From Geobacteraceae bacterium (GTDB taxonomy: Bacteria > Desulfobacterota > Desulfuromonadia > Geobacterales > Geobacteraceae): a stretch of 64,000 bases of DNA. Below the pieces are notes generated by a model. It had not been told where the DNA came from and made no database searches. It saw only the letters and a program-made list of their open reading frames with translations. Below, in pieces: positions 17,808-28,800 of the stretch. The stretch is taken from positions 62,001 through 126,000 of the forward strand of contig JARKPN010000101.1 in the NCBI GenBank assembly GCA_029975275.1. The letters are read 5' to 3'. Every line of letters starts with the position of its first letter. Within the stretch, counting starts at the first letter, position 1. A program made the position numbers and the translations under genes.

Positions 17808-19409
17808 CTATATGCTTATTTTGGTCGCTCGGCCACGGCCGAGGAAGTAGTCGAACACCACCTTGGTCCCCACCAGTGCAGTGAACAGGTTTATGATCAC
17901 GCCCAGACTCAGGGAGACGGCAAATCCCTTGACCGGCCCGGTGCCGAACTGGAACAGCACGGCGGCGGTAATCAGGGTGGTAACGTGAGAGTCCATGATG
18001 GTGAGGAACGCCTTGTCGTAACCGGCATCCAGGGCGGCCTTGGGGGTCTTGCCGAGCCGCAGTTCCTCTCGTACGCGCTCGAAGATCAACACATTGGCAT
18101 CGACCGACATGCCGATGAGCAGAACGATTGCGGCGATGCCCGGAAGCGTCAGGGTGGCGCCGAAGGCCGCGAGCGCGCCCATAAGGAATACAATGTTGAG
18201 CACCATGCCCAGGTTCGCCACCATGCCCGAAAGTTTGTAGTAGACGGCCATGAAACCAACCACCAGGATGACACCCACGAGACCGGCTATCAGCCCCTTG
18301 TTGATGGAGTCCTGGCCAAGGGAAGGCCCGACCGTTACGTTCTGGATAACGTGTACCGGAGCGGGGAGCGCTCCGGCCCGGAGAACGATTGCCAGGTCCC
18401 TGGCCTCCTGCTCGGTGAAGCTCCCCGATATCTGTGCGCTTCCGCCGGAAATCCGCTCACGGATGACCGGAGCCGAGTAGATATTGTTGTCCAGCACGAT
18501 GGCAAACCGTTTGCCCACGTTGGCGGCGGTGACCTGGTCGAACAACCTGGCGCCCACGGAATTGAACTCGATGGCCACGTAGGGCATGTTGTACTGGTCG
18601 AACCTGACCTGGGCGTCAGTCAGGAGGTCACCGGTTATCATGGTCTTCTTCTTGAGAACGTAAGGCATTTCCGTGACGACGTGGGTATCCGGATCCGTTT
18701 TTTTCTCCATCAGGATCTCGGCATCCTCGGGAACCGTCCCAGGGGTTACCGTTGCGGGGTTCACGCCCTCGTCCACCAGCTTGAACTCCAGCCGCGCGGT
18801 CTTGCCGATGAGCTCGATCGCCCTCTTCGGATCCTGCACGCCGGGAAGCTGCACCACGATGTTCCTGGTCCCTTCCCGCTGGATGACCGGTTCCGTAACG
18901 CCGAACTGGTCTATCCGGTTCCGGATGGTCTCCAGTGCCTGCTGGACTGACTTGTCCCTTATGCCCTGCATCTCCTTGTCGTCCATCCTGAGTTGAAGGT
19001 TCAGGAAGCCCCCCTCGTCAAAGGGCGCCTGGACATTGAGCCTGGGATACCTGCTCTTCAGGAACTTTCCCACCTCGTCGGCGGTGCTCCTGTCATAGAG
19101 AACCACTGCCACCCTGTCGCTTCCGAGCCTGGATACATTTCTGAAGCGGAGATTCTTCGAATGCAGGGTGTCTTCCAGATCGGTTGCGATGAGGTCGAGC
19201 TGCCCCTCGACCGCCTTCTGCGTGTCCACCTCCATCACCAGGTGGATACCCCCCTGAAGGTCCAGCCCCAGGTGTATCTTGTCTTTCGGGAAAAACATCC
19301 CTTGCCACCACGAAGGTAGGTTCGGAACAAGGGTAGGCGTAAGGTATAGCAGGGACAGGAAAAGAAAGATCAATATGAGGGTGACGCGCGAGGTGATTCC
19401 CTTGGGCAT
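17808..19409 (-). CDS. secD: Protein translocase subunit SecD
   Basis: 533 residues. I start at the ATG at 19409 (MPKGITSRV), nine bases after AGGAG; a longer TTG-started form is less likely. First transmembrane helix at about 8-28, then GLDLQGGIHLVMEV, a large periplasmic domain, and five C-terminal helices with LIGMSVDANVLIFERVREE, the conserved SecD helix motif. Works with SecF in membrane protein export. Yajc lies 85 bases upstream. Confidence 0.96.
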   Translation of the reverse strand: MPKGITSRVTLILIFLFLSLLYLTPTLVPNLPSWWQGMFFPKDKIHLGLDLQGGIHLVMEVDTQKAVEGQLDLIATDLEDTLHSKNLRFRNVSRLGSDRVAVVLYDRSTADEVGKFLKSRYPRLNVQAPFDEGGFLNLQLRMDDKEMQGIRDKSVQQALETIRNRIDQFGVTEPVIQREGTRNIVVQLPGVQDPKRAIELIGKTARLEFKLVDEGVNPATVTPGTVPEDAEILMEKKTDPDTHVVTEMPYVLKKKTMITGDLLTDAQVRFDQYNMPYVAIEFNSVGARLFDQVTAANVGKRFAIVLDNNIYSAPVIRERISGGSAQISGSFTEQEARDLAIVLRAGALPAPVHVIQNVTVGPSLGQDSINKGLIAGLVGVILVVGFMAVYYKLSGMVANLGMVLNIVFLMGALAAFGATLTLPGIAAIVLLIGMSVDANVLIFERVREELRLGKTPKAALDAGYDKAFLTIMDSHVTTLITAAVLFQFGTGPVKGFAVSLSLGVIINLFTALVGTKVVFDYFLGRGRATKISI

Positions 19410-19494
19410 GGCAGACGCTCCTTTCAAAAATTATGACTCGCCCGCTGCCGAGAGCGCACCTTATCGATTGTGCTCAGGCTGCGGAACAGGCCTC

Positions 19495-19806
19495 TCAGGC
19501 CTTTTTCGAAATGCTGGCAATGAAGGCCTTGTTGATTCGGATATTCACCCCTGTTGCCACCTCGACCACCACGACTCCGTCGTCGATTGCCGTCACCTTG
19601 CCGTGTATCCCTCCGGCCGTGACCACTTGATCGCCTTTCTGAAGGGTCTCCAGCAGGGCCTTGTGCTCCTTGGCCTTTTTCTGCTGGGGACGGATGAGCA
19701 ACAGATAGAAAATCGCGAACATGAAGATGAGGGGGATAAAGCTCATGAAACCCGAACCACTTGCCCCCCCCGACGCTGAACCAGTTGCGTATGCCAGATC
19801 GATCAT
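19495..19806 (-). CDS. yajC: Preprotein translocase accessory subunit YajC
   Basis: 103 residues, one transmembrane helix (about 21-39) followed by the conserved RPQQKKAKEHKALLETLQKGD stretch (in two overlapping motifs) and a C-terminal domain with VVTAGGIHGKV. It belongs to the SecDF-YajC holotranslocon. The N-terminal tail is Gly/Ser/Ala-rich. Order tgt-yajC-secD-secF is widespread in bacteria. Confidence 0.95.
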   Translation of the reverse strand: MIDLAYATGSASGGASGSGFMSFIPLIFMFAIFYLLLIRPQQKKAKEHKALLETLQKGDQVVTAGGIHGKVTAIDDGVVVVEVATGVNIRINKAFIASISKKA

Positions 19807-19853
19807 TGGTGAAAACCTCCTGGGTTTGTGAAATAAAGAAGCCCAATGGGCGC

Positions 19854-21050
<1,197 letters not shown>

Positions 21051-21066
21051 TTACCCTATGCCAGCC

Positions 21067-22098
21067 TTACCTTATAAACATCGCGTCGCCGTAACTGTAG
21101 AAGCGAAACCCCCGCTTCACCGCCTTCCCATAGGCCCTGAATAGGAAATCCTTGCCCGCAAAGGCGGAAACCAGCAGGAGCAGGGTCGAGCATGGCAGGT
21201 GGAAATTGGTGATCAGTGCGTCCACCACCTTGAACCGGTAGCCGGGACGAATAAAAATATCGGCCTCGCCTTCCCCCGGCCGCACCGTACCATCGGGGGC
21301 GGCGGCCTGCTCAAGCGCCCTGGTCGTGGTGGTCCCGAGCGCTATGACCCTCCCCTTCCCCTTTTTCCTCTCGGCAACGGCAGCCGCGGTTTCGCCCGGT
21401 ATGGAAAAGAACTCGCGGTGCATGCGATGCTCAAGGACATCGTCCACCCGCACCGGCAGAAAGGTCCCGAGCCCCACATGGAGCGTCAGTGTCGCCATTG
21501 CAACCCCGAGGGAGCCGAGCTCGCCGAGCAGTTCATCGGTGAAGTGCAGGCCGGCCGTAGGAGCGGCCACGGCGCCGCTCACCCTGGCGAACACGGTCTG
21601 ATAGCGCGACCTGTCTTCGCTGCCCGCGTTTCTGCGCACGTAGGGAGGGAGGGGCATGTTGCCATGTTCCTCAAGCCAGCCGTCGAAACCCTGTGCCGGA
21701 GAAAACGCAAGCAGCCAGGTTTCCTCGTCGCGCCTGTCCAGCACGACAGCCTCCATCCCTCCCGGGAGGGAGATCACCGTACCTGGCCTCGGTTTCTTGG
21801 AAGACTTCAGCAGACAGATCCAGGTCTCGTCAGGACCGGCGACCCTCCTGACCAGGAATACCTCGATCCTGCCGCCGCTCTCCTTTTTCCCCAGCAGGCG
21901 GGCGGGTATGACCCTGGTGTCGTTCAGGACCAGGAGATCTCCGGGGCGAAACAGTCCGGCTATGCCCGAAAATACGGTTTCAGAGATGCTCGCCTCCACC
22001 CGGTCCAGAATCATGAGACGGGAGGCGTCCCTCCGCGCGGCAGGCGTCTGGGCAACCAGCTCAGGCGGCAAAAAATAATCGAAATCGCTGAAATGCAT
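21067..22098 (-). CDS. queA: S-adenosylmethionine:tRNA ribosyltransferase-isomerase
   Basis: Transfers and isomerises ribose from SAM onto preQ1 in tRNA, making epoxyqueuosine. 343 residues, with the family start [19 protein letters not shown] and later [17 protein letters not shown] and [19 protein letters not shown]. Three bases separate it from the spoIID stop. With tgt it gives two consecutive steps of queuosine synthesis. Confidence 0.96.
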   Translation of the reverse strand: MHFSDFDYFLPPELVAQTPAARRDASRLMILDRVEASISETVFSGIAGLFRPGDLLVLNDTRVIPARLLGKKESGGRIEVFLVRRVAGPDETWICLLKSSKKPRPGTVISLPGGMEAVVLDRRDEETWLLAFSPAQGFDGWLEEHGNMPLPPYVRRNAGSEDRSRYQTVFARVSGAVAAPTAGLHFTDELLGELGSLGVAMATLTLHVGLGTFLPVRVDDVLEHRMHREFFSIPGETAAAVAERKKGKGRVIALGTTTTRALEQAAAPDGTVRPGEGEADIFIRPGYRFKVVDALITNFHLPCSTLLLLVSAFAGKDFLFRAYGKAVKRGFRFYSYGDAMFIR

Positions 22099-22101
22099 GC
22101 A

Positions 22102-23220
22102 CTACTCGGTGAAGTGTTGCCTTATCCGGGTACCGGGATAGTAGTAGGAGAGTATCTCCTGGTAGGAGAACCCCTCTTCCGCCCGTTTTTTTGTCCCCCA
22201 CTGGCAAAGGCCGACACCGTGTCCGTAACCGACACCTGTGAAGGTGAAATCGTCGTCCGTACCCTTTACCTCGAAACCCGTACTCCGTATGACCCCATAA
22301 CCGACCAGTTTCCGGAAGGAAACCGCCTGTATTGTGGTTTTACCCTCCCCTGAAACCAGTTCAATGGAATCAATCCGCCCGCTCCGGTTGCGGGATTTCG
22401 GACGTATTTCCTTCAGGCCGCGAACCTTGTATCCCGCCGCGCGTAGAATGGACTCGAGCCTTCTGCGCGGGACTGTCTGTTCCCATACGACTGAAGGCGA
22501 ACTCATGCAGTAGGTGCACTCCACGCCCCGCAGGTACGGGAGCCGCGTGGGCCAGACGTTCTCGGACGCTTCCGTGTGTCCGCCGCAACTGGAGTGAAAA
22601 AATGCCAGTACGATCGCACCGTCATAGGTGAGGACCTCGCCGGCCGTCTCCTCCACGGCGCGTTCGGCCCTGCTGTCTTCGATGTCGCACCCGTCGTAAA
22701 CCTGGTCGTACACCGTCGATTCCAGGTGATAAGGCATGTTTTTCCTGGATTCCTTCTGGTACAGGGCAAAAGAACGGGCAACCACCACTTGGGCCTTCAC
22801 GGCCTCGATTGGCCACTGGGACGATATTTCACAGTTGACGAGCCCGACCAGGTACTCTTCCAGCTGGATCTCGTCGATTACCAGAAGCCCCTTCTCCGCC
22901 GCAACGATCTCTATCGTACCCCGGTACCCCTTGCCGTTTATCTGGACAATTCCCGGGGAGGAGAGTACCAGGCTGCGCGCCTGGACCTCACCTGCCGAGA
23001 CACCGTTTCTTCCCCTTTTTACCGTAAACGGGGTTTCGATCTCGACACGCCTGCCGTCTCCGGTGGAGACACTGAGACCGTAGCCGCTGATCCGGACGCT
23101 CTCAAGGCCCTTGTAAATGGCCACCCTGACGGTTTCCGGCCGGCTCGCAGCGCTTTCCGCAGTGGAAAATGCCAGGCACATGAAAAGCATTACGGTGAGG
23201 AACAATTTGACCGCAGGCAT
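22102..23220 (-). CDS. SpoIID/LytB domain protein
   Basis: 372 residues, with a signal peptide (1-24). The SpoIID domain is complete: EYLVGLVNCEISSQWPIEAVKAQ (in two halves), ARSFALY, TYDGAIVLAFFHSSCGGHTEAS and the end motif GYGHGVGLCQWG. Family members are lytic transglycosylases acting on peptidoglycan lacking stem peptides; outside spore-formers they function in wall remodelling or division. No spore genes are visible here. First gene of the operon running to secF. Confidence 0.9.
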   Translation of the reverse strand: MPAVKLFLTVMLFMCLAFSTAESAASRPETVRVAIYKGLESVRISGYGLSVSTGDGRRVEIETPFTVKRGRNGVSAGEVQARSLVLSSPGIVQINGKGYRGTIEIVAAEKGLLVIDEIQLEEYLVGLVNCEISSQWPIEAVKAQVVVARSFALYQKESRKNMPYHLESTVYDQVYDGCDIEDSRAERAVEETAGEVLTYDGAIVLAFFHSSCGGHTEASENVWPTRLPYLRGVECTYCMSSPSVVWEQTVPRRRLESILRAAGYKVRGLKEIRPKSRNRSGRIDSIELVSGEGKTTIQAVSFRKLVGYGVIRSTGFEVKGTDDDFTFTGVGYGHGVGLCQWGTKKRAEEGFSYQEILSYYYPGTRIRQHFTE

Positions 23221-23241
23221 CTATCTTTCCTAAACTTCTCG

Positions 23242-23270
23242 ATAAAAACAAAATTCGGATATGAAGTCAA
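23242..23270 (-). promoter_or_regulatory. Promoter for spoIID-queA-tgt-yajC-secDF
   Basis: Reverse strand TTGACT (23270-23265) and TTTTAT (23247-23242), 17 bases apart, 21 bases before the spoIID ATG. Confidence 0.5.
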
Positions 23271-23433
23271 TTTGTTTTTGTCTGCCCCGTGAAACCGGAC
23301 GGGACAGGCAATTTTCCGTCATTGGCCGGCACCGCGGATGCGGTCTCTCCCGGCATCCCCATATACCACCGGAAGGGCGTATGATAGGAAGAGGGCATCC
23401 CCTTGTCAAGCTTTTCAGACCTGGCCGGCTTCA

Positions 23434-23448
23434 GGCAAACAGTTTGCC
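23434..23448. promoter_or_regulatory. Palindrome overlapping the oppD -35 (candidate operator)
   Basis: GGCAAACAGTTTGCC is a perfect 7-base inverted repeat around one base. It covers the first five bases of the TTGCCC -35 of the downstream promoter, a position typical of repressor binding. The regulator is unknown. Confidence 0.45.
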
Positions 23449-23472
23449 CCTGCCGTGAATTCATGATATAGA
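23444..23472 (+). promoter_or_regulatory. Promoter for the oppD-oppF pair
   Basis: TTGCCC (23444-23449) and TATAGA (23467-23472) are 17 bases apart. Leader to the ATG at 23519 would be about 40 bases. Confidence 0.5.
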
Positions 23473-23518
23473 ATTGGACGATGTCCTATCCCACTCCGCC
23501 TGCAGGAGCCTTGAAACA

Positions 23519-24475
23519 ATGCTGCTTCAAGTCACCGGCCTGTCAACGCATTTCCCCTCGACCGAGGGGACGGTAAAGGCCGTCGACAACCTGGACCTTT
23601 ACCTTTCGGAGGGTGAGGCGCTGGCGATCGTAGGCGAATCAGGGTGCGGCAAGAGCATGACCGCCCTGTCGCTGCTCCGCCTCGTCCCCCCGCCCGGAGT
23701 CATCACCAGCGGTGCAACAGTCTTTGAAGGACGGGACCTGCTGCTGCTCTCCGAGCCGGAGATGCGCCGGGTCAGAGGTAACCTCATCTCCATCATCTTC
23801 CAGGAGCCGATGACCTCTCTCAATCCCGTGTTCCGGATAGGCGATCAGATCTCGGAAGGGCTGCGCCTCCACCGGGGCCTGACGGCGCATGCAGCACGGG
23901 AGGAAACCGTCGAGATGCTCCACCGGGTCGGGATTCCATCCGCATCCTCCCGCTATTCCGACTACCCCCACCAGTTGAGCGGTGGCATGCGCCAGCGGGT
24001 CATGATCGCCATGGCCCTTGCCTGCAGGCCCAGGCTGCTGATTGCCGACGAGCCCACCACGGCCCTTGACGTCACCATCCAGGCGCAGATCCTGGAGCTC
24101 ATCGACAGCCTGAAACAGGAATTGGGGATGGGGCTGTTGCTGATTACCCACGATCTCGGGATCGTGGCCGAACGCACCGACCGCACCGCCATCATGTATG
24201 CAGGGAAAGTCGTAGAGACCGGACCGACCGGTGCGCTCCTGGAAACTCCGCTCCATCCCTACACCGAGGGCCTGCTTGCCTCGCTCCCCCAGCGGTCCGA
24301 GCCGGGAAGACCGCTGGCCGTGATACCCGGACAGGTTCCCAATCTCCTGATTGACCTCCCCGGTTGCGGCTTCTGCGATCGCTGCCCGGCCAGGGAGTGG
24401 CAATGCGGGACCGACCAGCCTCCCCTGCGCGACATGGGATCAGGCCGGCTCGTCCGCTGCTGGAAATACTCATGA
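23519..24475 (+). CDS. Oligo/dipeptide ABC transporter ATP-binding protein, OppD-like
   Basis: 318 residues. I start at the ATG at 23519 ([12 protein letters not shown]), with GGAG upstream; the longer frame begins with a TTG. Walker A is GESGCGKS, the signature is LSGGMRQR and Walker B is [12 protein letters not shown]. The C-terminal oligopeptide-transporter extension has four cysteines in GCGFCDRC and CG, a likely Fe-S or metal site seen in this subfamily. Its stop overlaps the next ATG (ATGA). No permease or binding protein gene is adjacent, so the transporter it serves is elsewhere. Confidence 0.93.
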   Translation: MLLQVTGLSTHFPSTEGTVKAVDNLDLYLSEGEALAIVGESGCGKSMTALSLLRLVPPPGVITSGATVFEGRDLLLLSEPEMRRVRGNLISIIFQEPMTSLNPVFRIGDQISEGLRLHRGLTAHAAREETVEMLHRVGIPSASSRYSDYPHQLSGGMRQRVMIAMALACRPRLLIADEPTTALDVTIQAQILELIDSLKQELGMGLLLITHDLGIVAERTDRTAIMYAGKVVETGPTGALLETPLHPYTEGLLASLPQRSEPGRPLAVIPGQVPNLLIDLPGCGFCDRCPAREWQCGTDQPPLRDMGSGRLVRCWKYS

Positions 24476-25452
24476 ACCACACCCTGCTCGAAACCAGAGA
24501 CATCAGTAAATCGTTTCCGGTAAGGACGAGCCCCTTCAGGGGAGCGGTTCCACTGAGAGCCGTCAACTGCGTCACGCTGTCGCTCGCCGAGGGCGAAACC
24601 CTCGGTCTTGCCGGTGAATCCGGGAGCGGCAAATCCACCCTCGGAAAGCTTCTTCTCAGGCTATTGAAGCCCGACGGAGGTGCGGCGCTGTATCGGGGAA
24701 GGTCATTGGGCGACCTGCACGGCGCGGATCTGCTCGGCTTCAGGAAAGATGTCCAGATGATCTTCCAGGACCCATATTCGTCACTGAATCCCAGGATGCG
24801 GGTGGGGGACATTATCGGCGAACCGCTTAAGATCCACGGACTGGGTACGGGAGACGGGTACCGGGAGCGGATGGTCAGCCTGGCCGGACGGGTGGGGCTC
24901 ACGGAAGAGCACCTGCGGCGTTACCCCCATGAATTTTCCGGGGGCCAGCGGCAGAGGATAGGAATAGCGCGGGCACTGGCCGTATCGCCCCGGCTGATCA
25001 TCGCGGACGAACCGGTCTCCGCCCTGGACCTTTCCATCCAGGCGCAGATCATAAACCTGCTCCAGGAACTGAAGGAGGAGTACCTGCTCTCCTTCATCCT
25101 GATCGCCCACGACCTTACCGTGCTCCGTCACATGAGCGATCGGATCGCGGTCATGTACCTGGGAACCATCGTAGAGATGGGAAATGCGGAGGATGTCTTC
25201 AGCGGATGCCTCCATCCCTATACGGAAGCCCTGCTGTCGGCGGTCCCCCACTTGGAGCGAGGAGGCCGTGGGAAACGGATAGTTCTCAAAGGGGATATTC
25301 CCTCTCCCCTGGCCCCCCCTCCCGGTTGCCCGTTTCATCCCCGCTGCCCCCATGCGGTTCCGGAAATCTGCGCCGTGCGCGTACCACCCCTTGAGGAAAA
25401 AAAACCGGCCCATCTCGCTGCCTGCCATTTCAGTGATCGGCTGTTTCACTGA
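24472..25452 (+). CDS. Oligo/dipeptide ABC transporter ATP-binding protein, OppF-like
   Basis: 326 residues from the ATG at 24472, which overlaps the previous stop by four bases; upstream in-frame starts lie inside the first gene and are not used. Walker A is GESGSGKST, signature FSGGQRQRIGIARAL and Walker B IIADEPVSALD. The C-terminal extension has GCPFHPRCPHA and ICAV, typical of OppF/DppF. The two ATPases should form a heterodimer driving one peptide (or nickel) importer whose membrane parts are not in this window. Confidence 0.93.
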   Translation: MNHTLLETRDISKSFPVRTSPFRGAVPLRAVNCVTLSLAEGETLGLAGESGSGKSTLGKLLLRLLKPDGGAALYRGRSLGDLHGADLLGFRKDVQMIFQDPYSSLNPRMRVGDIIGEPLKIHGLGTGDGYRERMVSLAGRVGLTEEHLRRYPHEFSGGQRQRIGIARALAVSPRLIIADEPVSALDLSIQAQIINLLQELKEEYLLSFILIAHDLTVLRHMSDRIAVMYLGTIVEMGNAEDVFSGCLHPYTEALLSAVPHLERGGRGKRIVLKGDIPSPLAPPPGCPFHPRCPHAVPEICAVRVPPLEEKKPAHLAACHFSDRLFH

Positions 25453-25468
25453 AACCACACCATTCTGA

Positions 25469-25497
25469 TTGACAAAACCAACAGGCAATAATATAGA
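25469..25497 (+). promoter_or_regulatory. Promoter of the ArsR-family gene
   Basis: A consensus TTGACA (25469-25474), 17-base spacer and TATAGA (25492-25497). AT-rich TATATAGA repeats follow the -10 and may be part of an autoregulatory operator. Confidence 0.7.
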
Positions 25498-25530
25498 TAT
25501 ATAGAATTTGCTCTTTCAAGGGGTCGCGCC

Positions 25531-25827
25531 ATGAAGTTCGACATAAACAGGGAGTACGGTCCGGAAGCCGAGATCTTCAAGGTCCTTGGTCATCCGGTAC
25601 GGTTAAAGATCGTGGCGGGGCTCTGTTCCAAGGAATGCAATGTCAAGCATATCTGGGAATGTCTCGGCCTGCCGCAGGCCACGGTTTCCCAACACCTGGC
25701 GCTGCTGAAGAACAAGGGAATCATCGAGGGGAGACGCGAGGGGGTGGAGGTGCGTTACAGCGTTGTGCACCCCCTTGCCAGGAAGCTGATAGAACTTGTG
25801 GCCCCCCCCACTGACTGCAAAGAATGA
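25531..25827 (+). CDS. ArsR-family winged-helix transcriptional regulator
   Basis: 98 residues, the usual size for a dimeric ArsR/SmtB repressor. VLGHPVRLKIVAGL begins the DNA-binding core, followed by the recognition helix PQATVSQHLALLKNKGII and the wing GRREGVEVRYSV. Cys32, Cys36, Cys44 and Cys96 are candidates for metal or thiol-based sensing, but the classical CxC of ArsR is absent. AAGGGG precedes the ATG. It may control itself or the OppDF pair just upstream; no metal-resistance gene is adjacent. Confidence 0.9.
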   Translation: MKFDINREYGPEAEIFKVLGHPVRLKIVAGLCSKECNVKHIWECLGLPQATVSQHLALLKNKGIIEGRREGVEVRYSVVHPLARKLIELVAPPTDCKE

Positions 25828-25855
25828 CAACCTGCCGGCTTGTACCCCAATCCTG

Positions 25856-28800
25856 TCACGACGCCTGTCTCAGGACCGGTATCCTGCTCAGGACCTTAGC
25901 CCTTCCGCCGCTTCCCCTGCCCAGATCCACGGCGTCCATCATGAATCCGACAATCTCTATGAAGTCCATGCCGTCCCGCATGACCTGCTCTAACTCCAGC
26001 GGATCCTCGGGCTGCTTTTCCGGGGTGTATACAAGGACCGTCTTATTGTCCACCTGATAGAGGGCTATATAGACATGCGGCTTGCCTTCCTTCCGCACCG
26101 CGCACAGGAAGGAATCGCAAGTCACCGTGGTGTTGTCCTCCATGGCGACACGGGTCCTGTTCAGCGACTGGTGTACCTCCAGCACGTCTTCCGGCGAGAC
26201 AAAATCTATTGCCTGCAGTGCCCTGTTTATGCTGAATTTTACCGGAGGTCCCGACCGTGCCGAAGTGAAGCTGCGGGTGCTCCCCATCATCCCGTCGCTG
26301 TGACCAAGGAATGCAAACGGGTCGGGGTCGTCCACCACTTCCGATAACTTCTCCGCTTCACCGGTCGTCTCTCCATGAATCTCAATCGGTAACGGCGCCC
26401 CGCAGGTCGAAGCGGTGGCAGGCATTTCAGCCCTTTCAGCATGCCGGGAAACGGCCGTGGCTTGGAGAGGAACCGGAGCAACCCTGTCCGCTGGCCTATC
26501 GTCCTCCACCTCCGCCCCTTGGGGAAAGTCCGCCGATACGCTGTCGAACGCCTTCCTCACGTCGCTCAGGGTATCGGACTCCGCCTTGAATCGCGCCATC
26601 TTGGCCGCAGCCGCCTCCCTGGCCGCGTCCGCTTCCTTCGCAAGCCTCGCCACCTCAGCCGCCAGCTGAGCAAGACGTTCTCCCTCAATCCTCTCTGCTT
26701 CCTCTCTTTCCGAAATCAGTCGCCGGGCTTCCGCCTTCAACGCATCCGCTTCGGCAGCCGCAGCCCTCTTTGCGGCGTTGTTTTCCGATTCGAGCCGGGC
26801 CACCCTGGCCTTCAGTGAGGCAAGCTCAGCGAGCGCCGAATCCTCGACCTCAGCCTTCTCTGCCGCGAGACGGTCCGCCTCCTTCAGCAGTCCGGCTATT
26901 CTCTCGGAGATATCCGGACCTTCGACCAGGGCTTCAGGAGAGGTGCCGTCCCCTGACACGGCGGTCAGCAGCGCGCGCGCCGCCGACCTCGCCGCTTGTG
27001 TCTTCTCGATGACTCCTATTTCGGTCTCCAGGAGATCCGCCGCCAGCTGGGCCGCTTTTGCCGTCGCAGAACCAAGCTGATCCGCGGCATCCTTCTCGAC
27101 AGACTCCTTCTCCAGATTCAGTCGTGCTATCTCGGAGTTGATCGCCAATAGCTCCGCGGCCTTGGCGGAGCGTATCTGCAGGATTTCGTCAGAGAGTCCC
27201 GCCGCTGACGTACGGGCAGCCTCCAGATCCGAGGTCGTGGCAAGTACCGTTTCCTCTTTCTCGCGCAGCAGACGCTCCGACTCTTTCCTGAGGCCGGCAA
27301 TTTCGGCAGTTGAATGCGCCAATTGGGCGCTCATTTCAGCCGAAAGCCCCTCCATCTCAGACTTAAGTTGCGCGATCTCCCGTGCAGCCGTGTCCCGGGC
27401 CAATTGCGCGTCCTCCCTGAGGCCGAGAATCTCTTTTTCGATCCTTGAGATCTCTGTTGAGTTCTTTTTCTCGGCAGCGGCTCTTTCCGTCTTCAGTCTT
27501 TCAGCTTCCTCAAGCAGCTCGGCCTTGTATTTTGCGGCCTGTTCAGCGGAATCCGATATATCTCTTTCCAGGGTCCGAATCAAGTCAGACAGCCCTGCCT
27601 GTTCCTCTGCCGCCGCATTCGCAATCAGTTCCTTTTCGGCGACAAGACGTTCCGCATCGCTCTTCAGGTCGGCAATACTCCCGGCCAGCGCTTCCTGCGC
27701 GGCAGCCTTCTCCTCGAGCAGACGCGCAATGTGTTCCCTGAGTGACGCAAGCTCATGGGCCGCGGCTTCTTCGTCCCGGGCTCGGTCTGCGTTCAGCCGG
27801 TCAAGCTCTGCCCTGAGCGTGTCAAGCTCCGTATCAGCCTCCTTGACAGCCGCCGCCCTCTCCTCCCGTCGCCGTGCCAGCTCTTCCCTCGTTGCAGCCA
27901 CTTGCTGCTGCAGCTCGTGTTCACTCTTGTTTCCCTCCGCCAGAGTTTCTTCAAGTTTATCTTTAAGTACTAAGAGTTCTTCTACTGATTTTTCTTTGTT
28001 TTTTCTGTTTTCTTTCCGAATTCGTTCGATCTCCTCCCTGATGGCGGATTTCTCTGTTTCCGTTGCAGAACGGGCCAGGTCCCTCTCGGCCTTCAGCCTT
28101 TCCAGTTCCACCCTGAGCCCGTCCAGTTCGACGTCAGCCTCGGCAGTGGAAAGTCCCTCGAGCTCGCTCCTGAGAGCGGCCACCTCCCCTGCCCTCATCT
28201 TTTCATCTTCCGACCTGGTATTTGAAAGTCGCTCCAACTCTGCTTTCAGAGTAGCGACCTCCTCTGCCGCATCCTTTTCCAGGGATTTTTTATCCTTGAT
28301 AACTTTTTCAATCTCGGAGCCGAGCGTGGCGATTTCCCGTGACAACGCTTCTTCAACATCGCGTTTCTCGCTGGACAAGGTCTCCAGCTCGGAACGCAGC
28401 CGGTCTATCTGTTGCGAGGCCTCGCGTTGCATCCGCGCTTTTTCCTCGCCGACCCTGGCAATCTCTTTTCTTGTATTTTCCAGGTCGTTGTTCAGCTTTG
28501 AGACGGCCACGGACTTCTCCCTGGAGATCCGTTCCATCTCGGCCTCCAGGGACGCAAGTTCTTGTTTTTTTTCCACCGCCGCATCACTAGGCCCTTTGGT
28601 GGGTTGTAAAACGGATTCCATTAGAGTCCCGTGATGCTCGACAGCGCCGGGGATGGGTGTCTCGTGCCTACCAGCTTGATCCGGAACTGATTCGCCTCTG
28701 CCCGTTCCGGCGGATTCCTTATCGGTTTTACCCCTCTCTCCCCCCCCATGTCCTTTTCCAGTGGCTTTTCCATCAGGCGTCCTGAGGCTTGCCGGGGTCT

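Noticed and set aside
27138-28634. A 498-codon plus-strand Ser/Ala-rich frame opposite the coiled-coil gene.
   Set aside because: Composition is the antisense image of Ala/Glu/Lys codons; no start signal.
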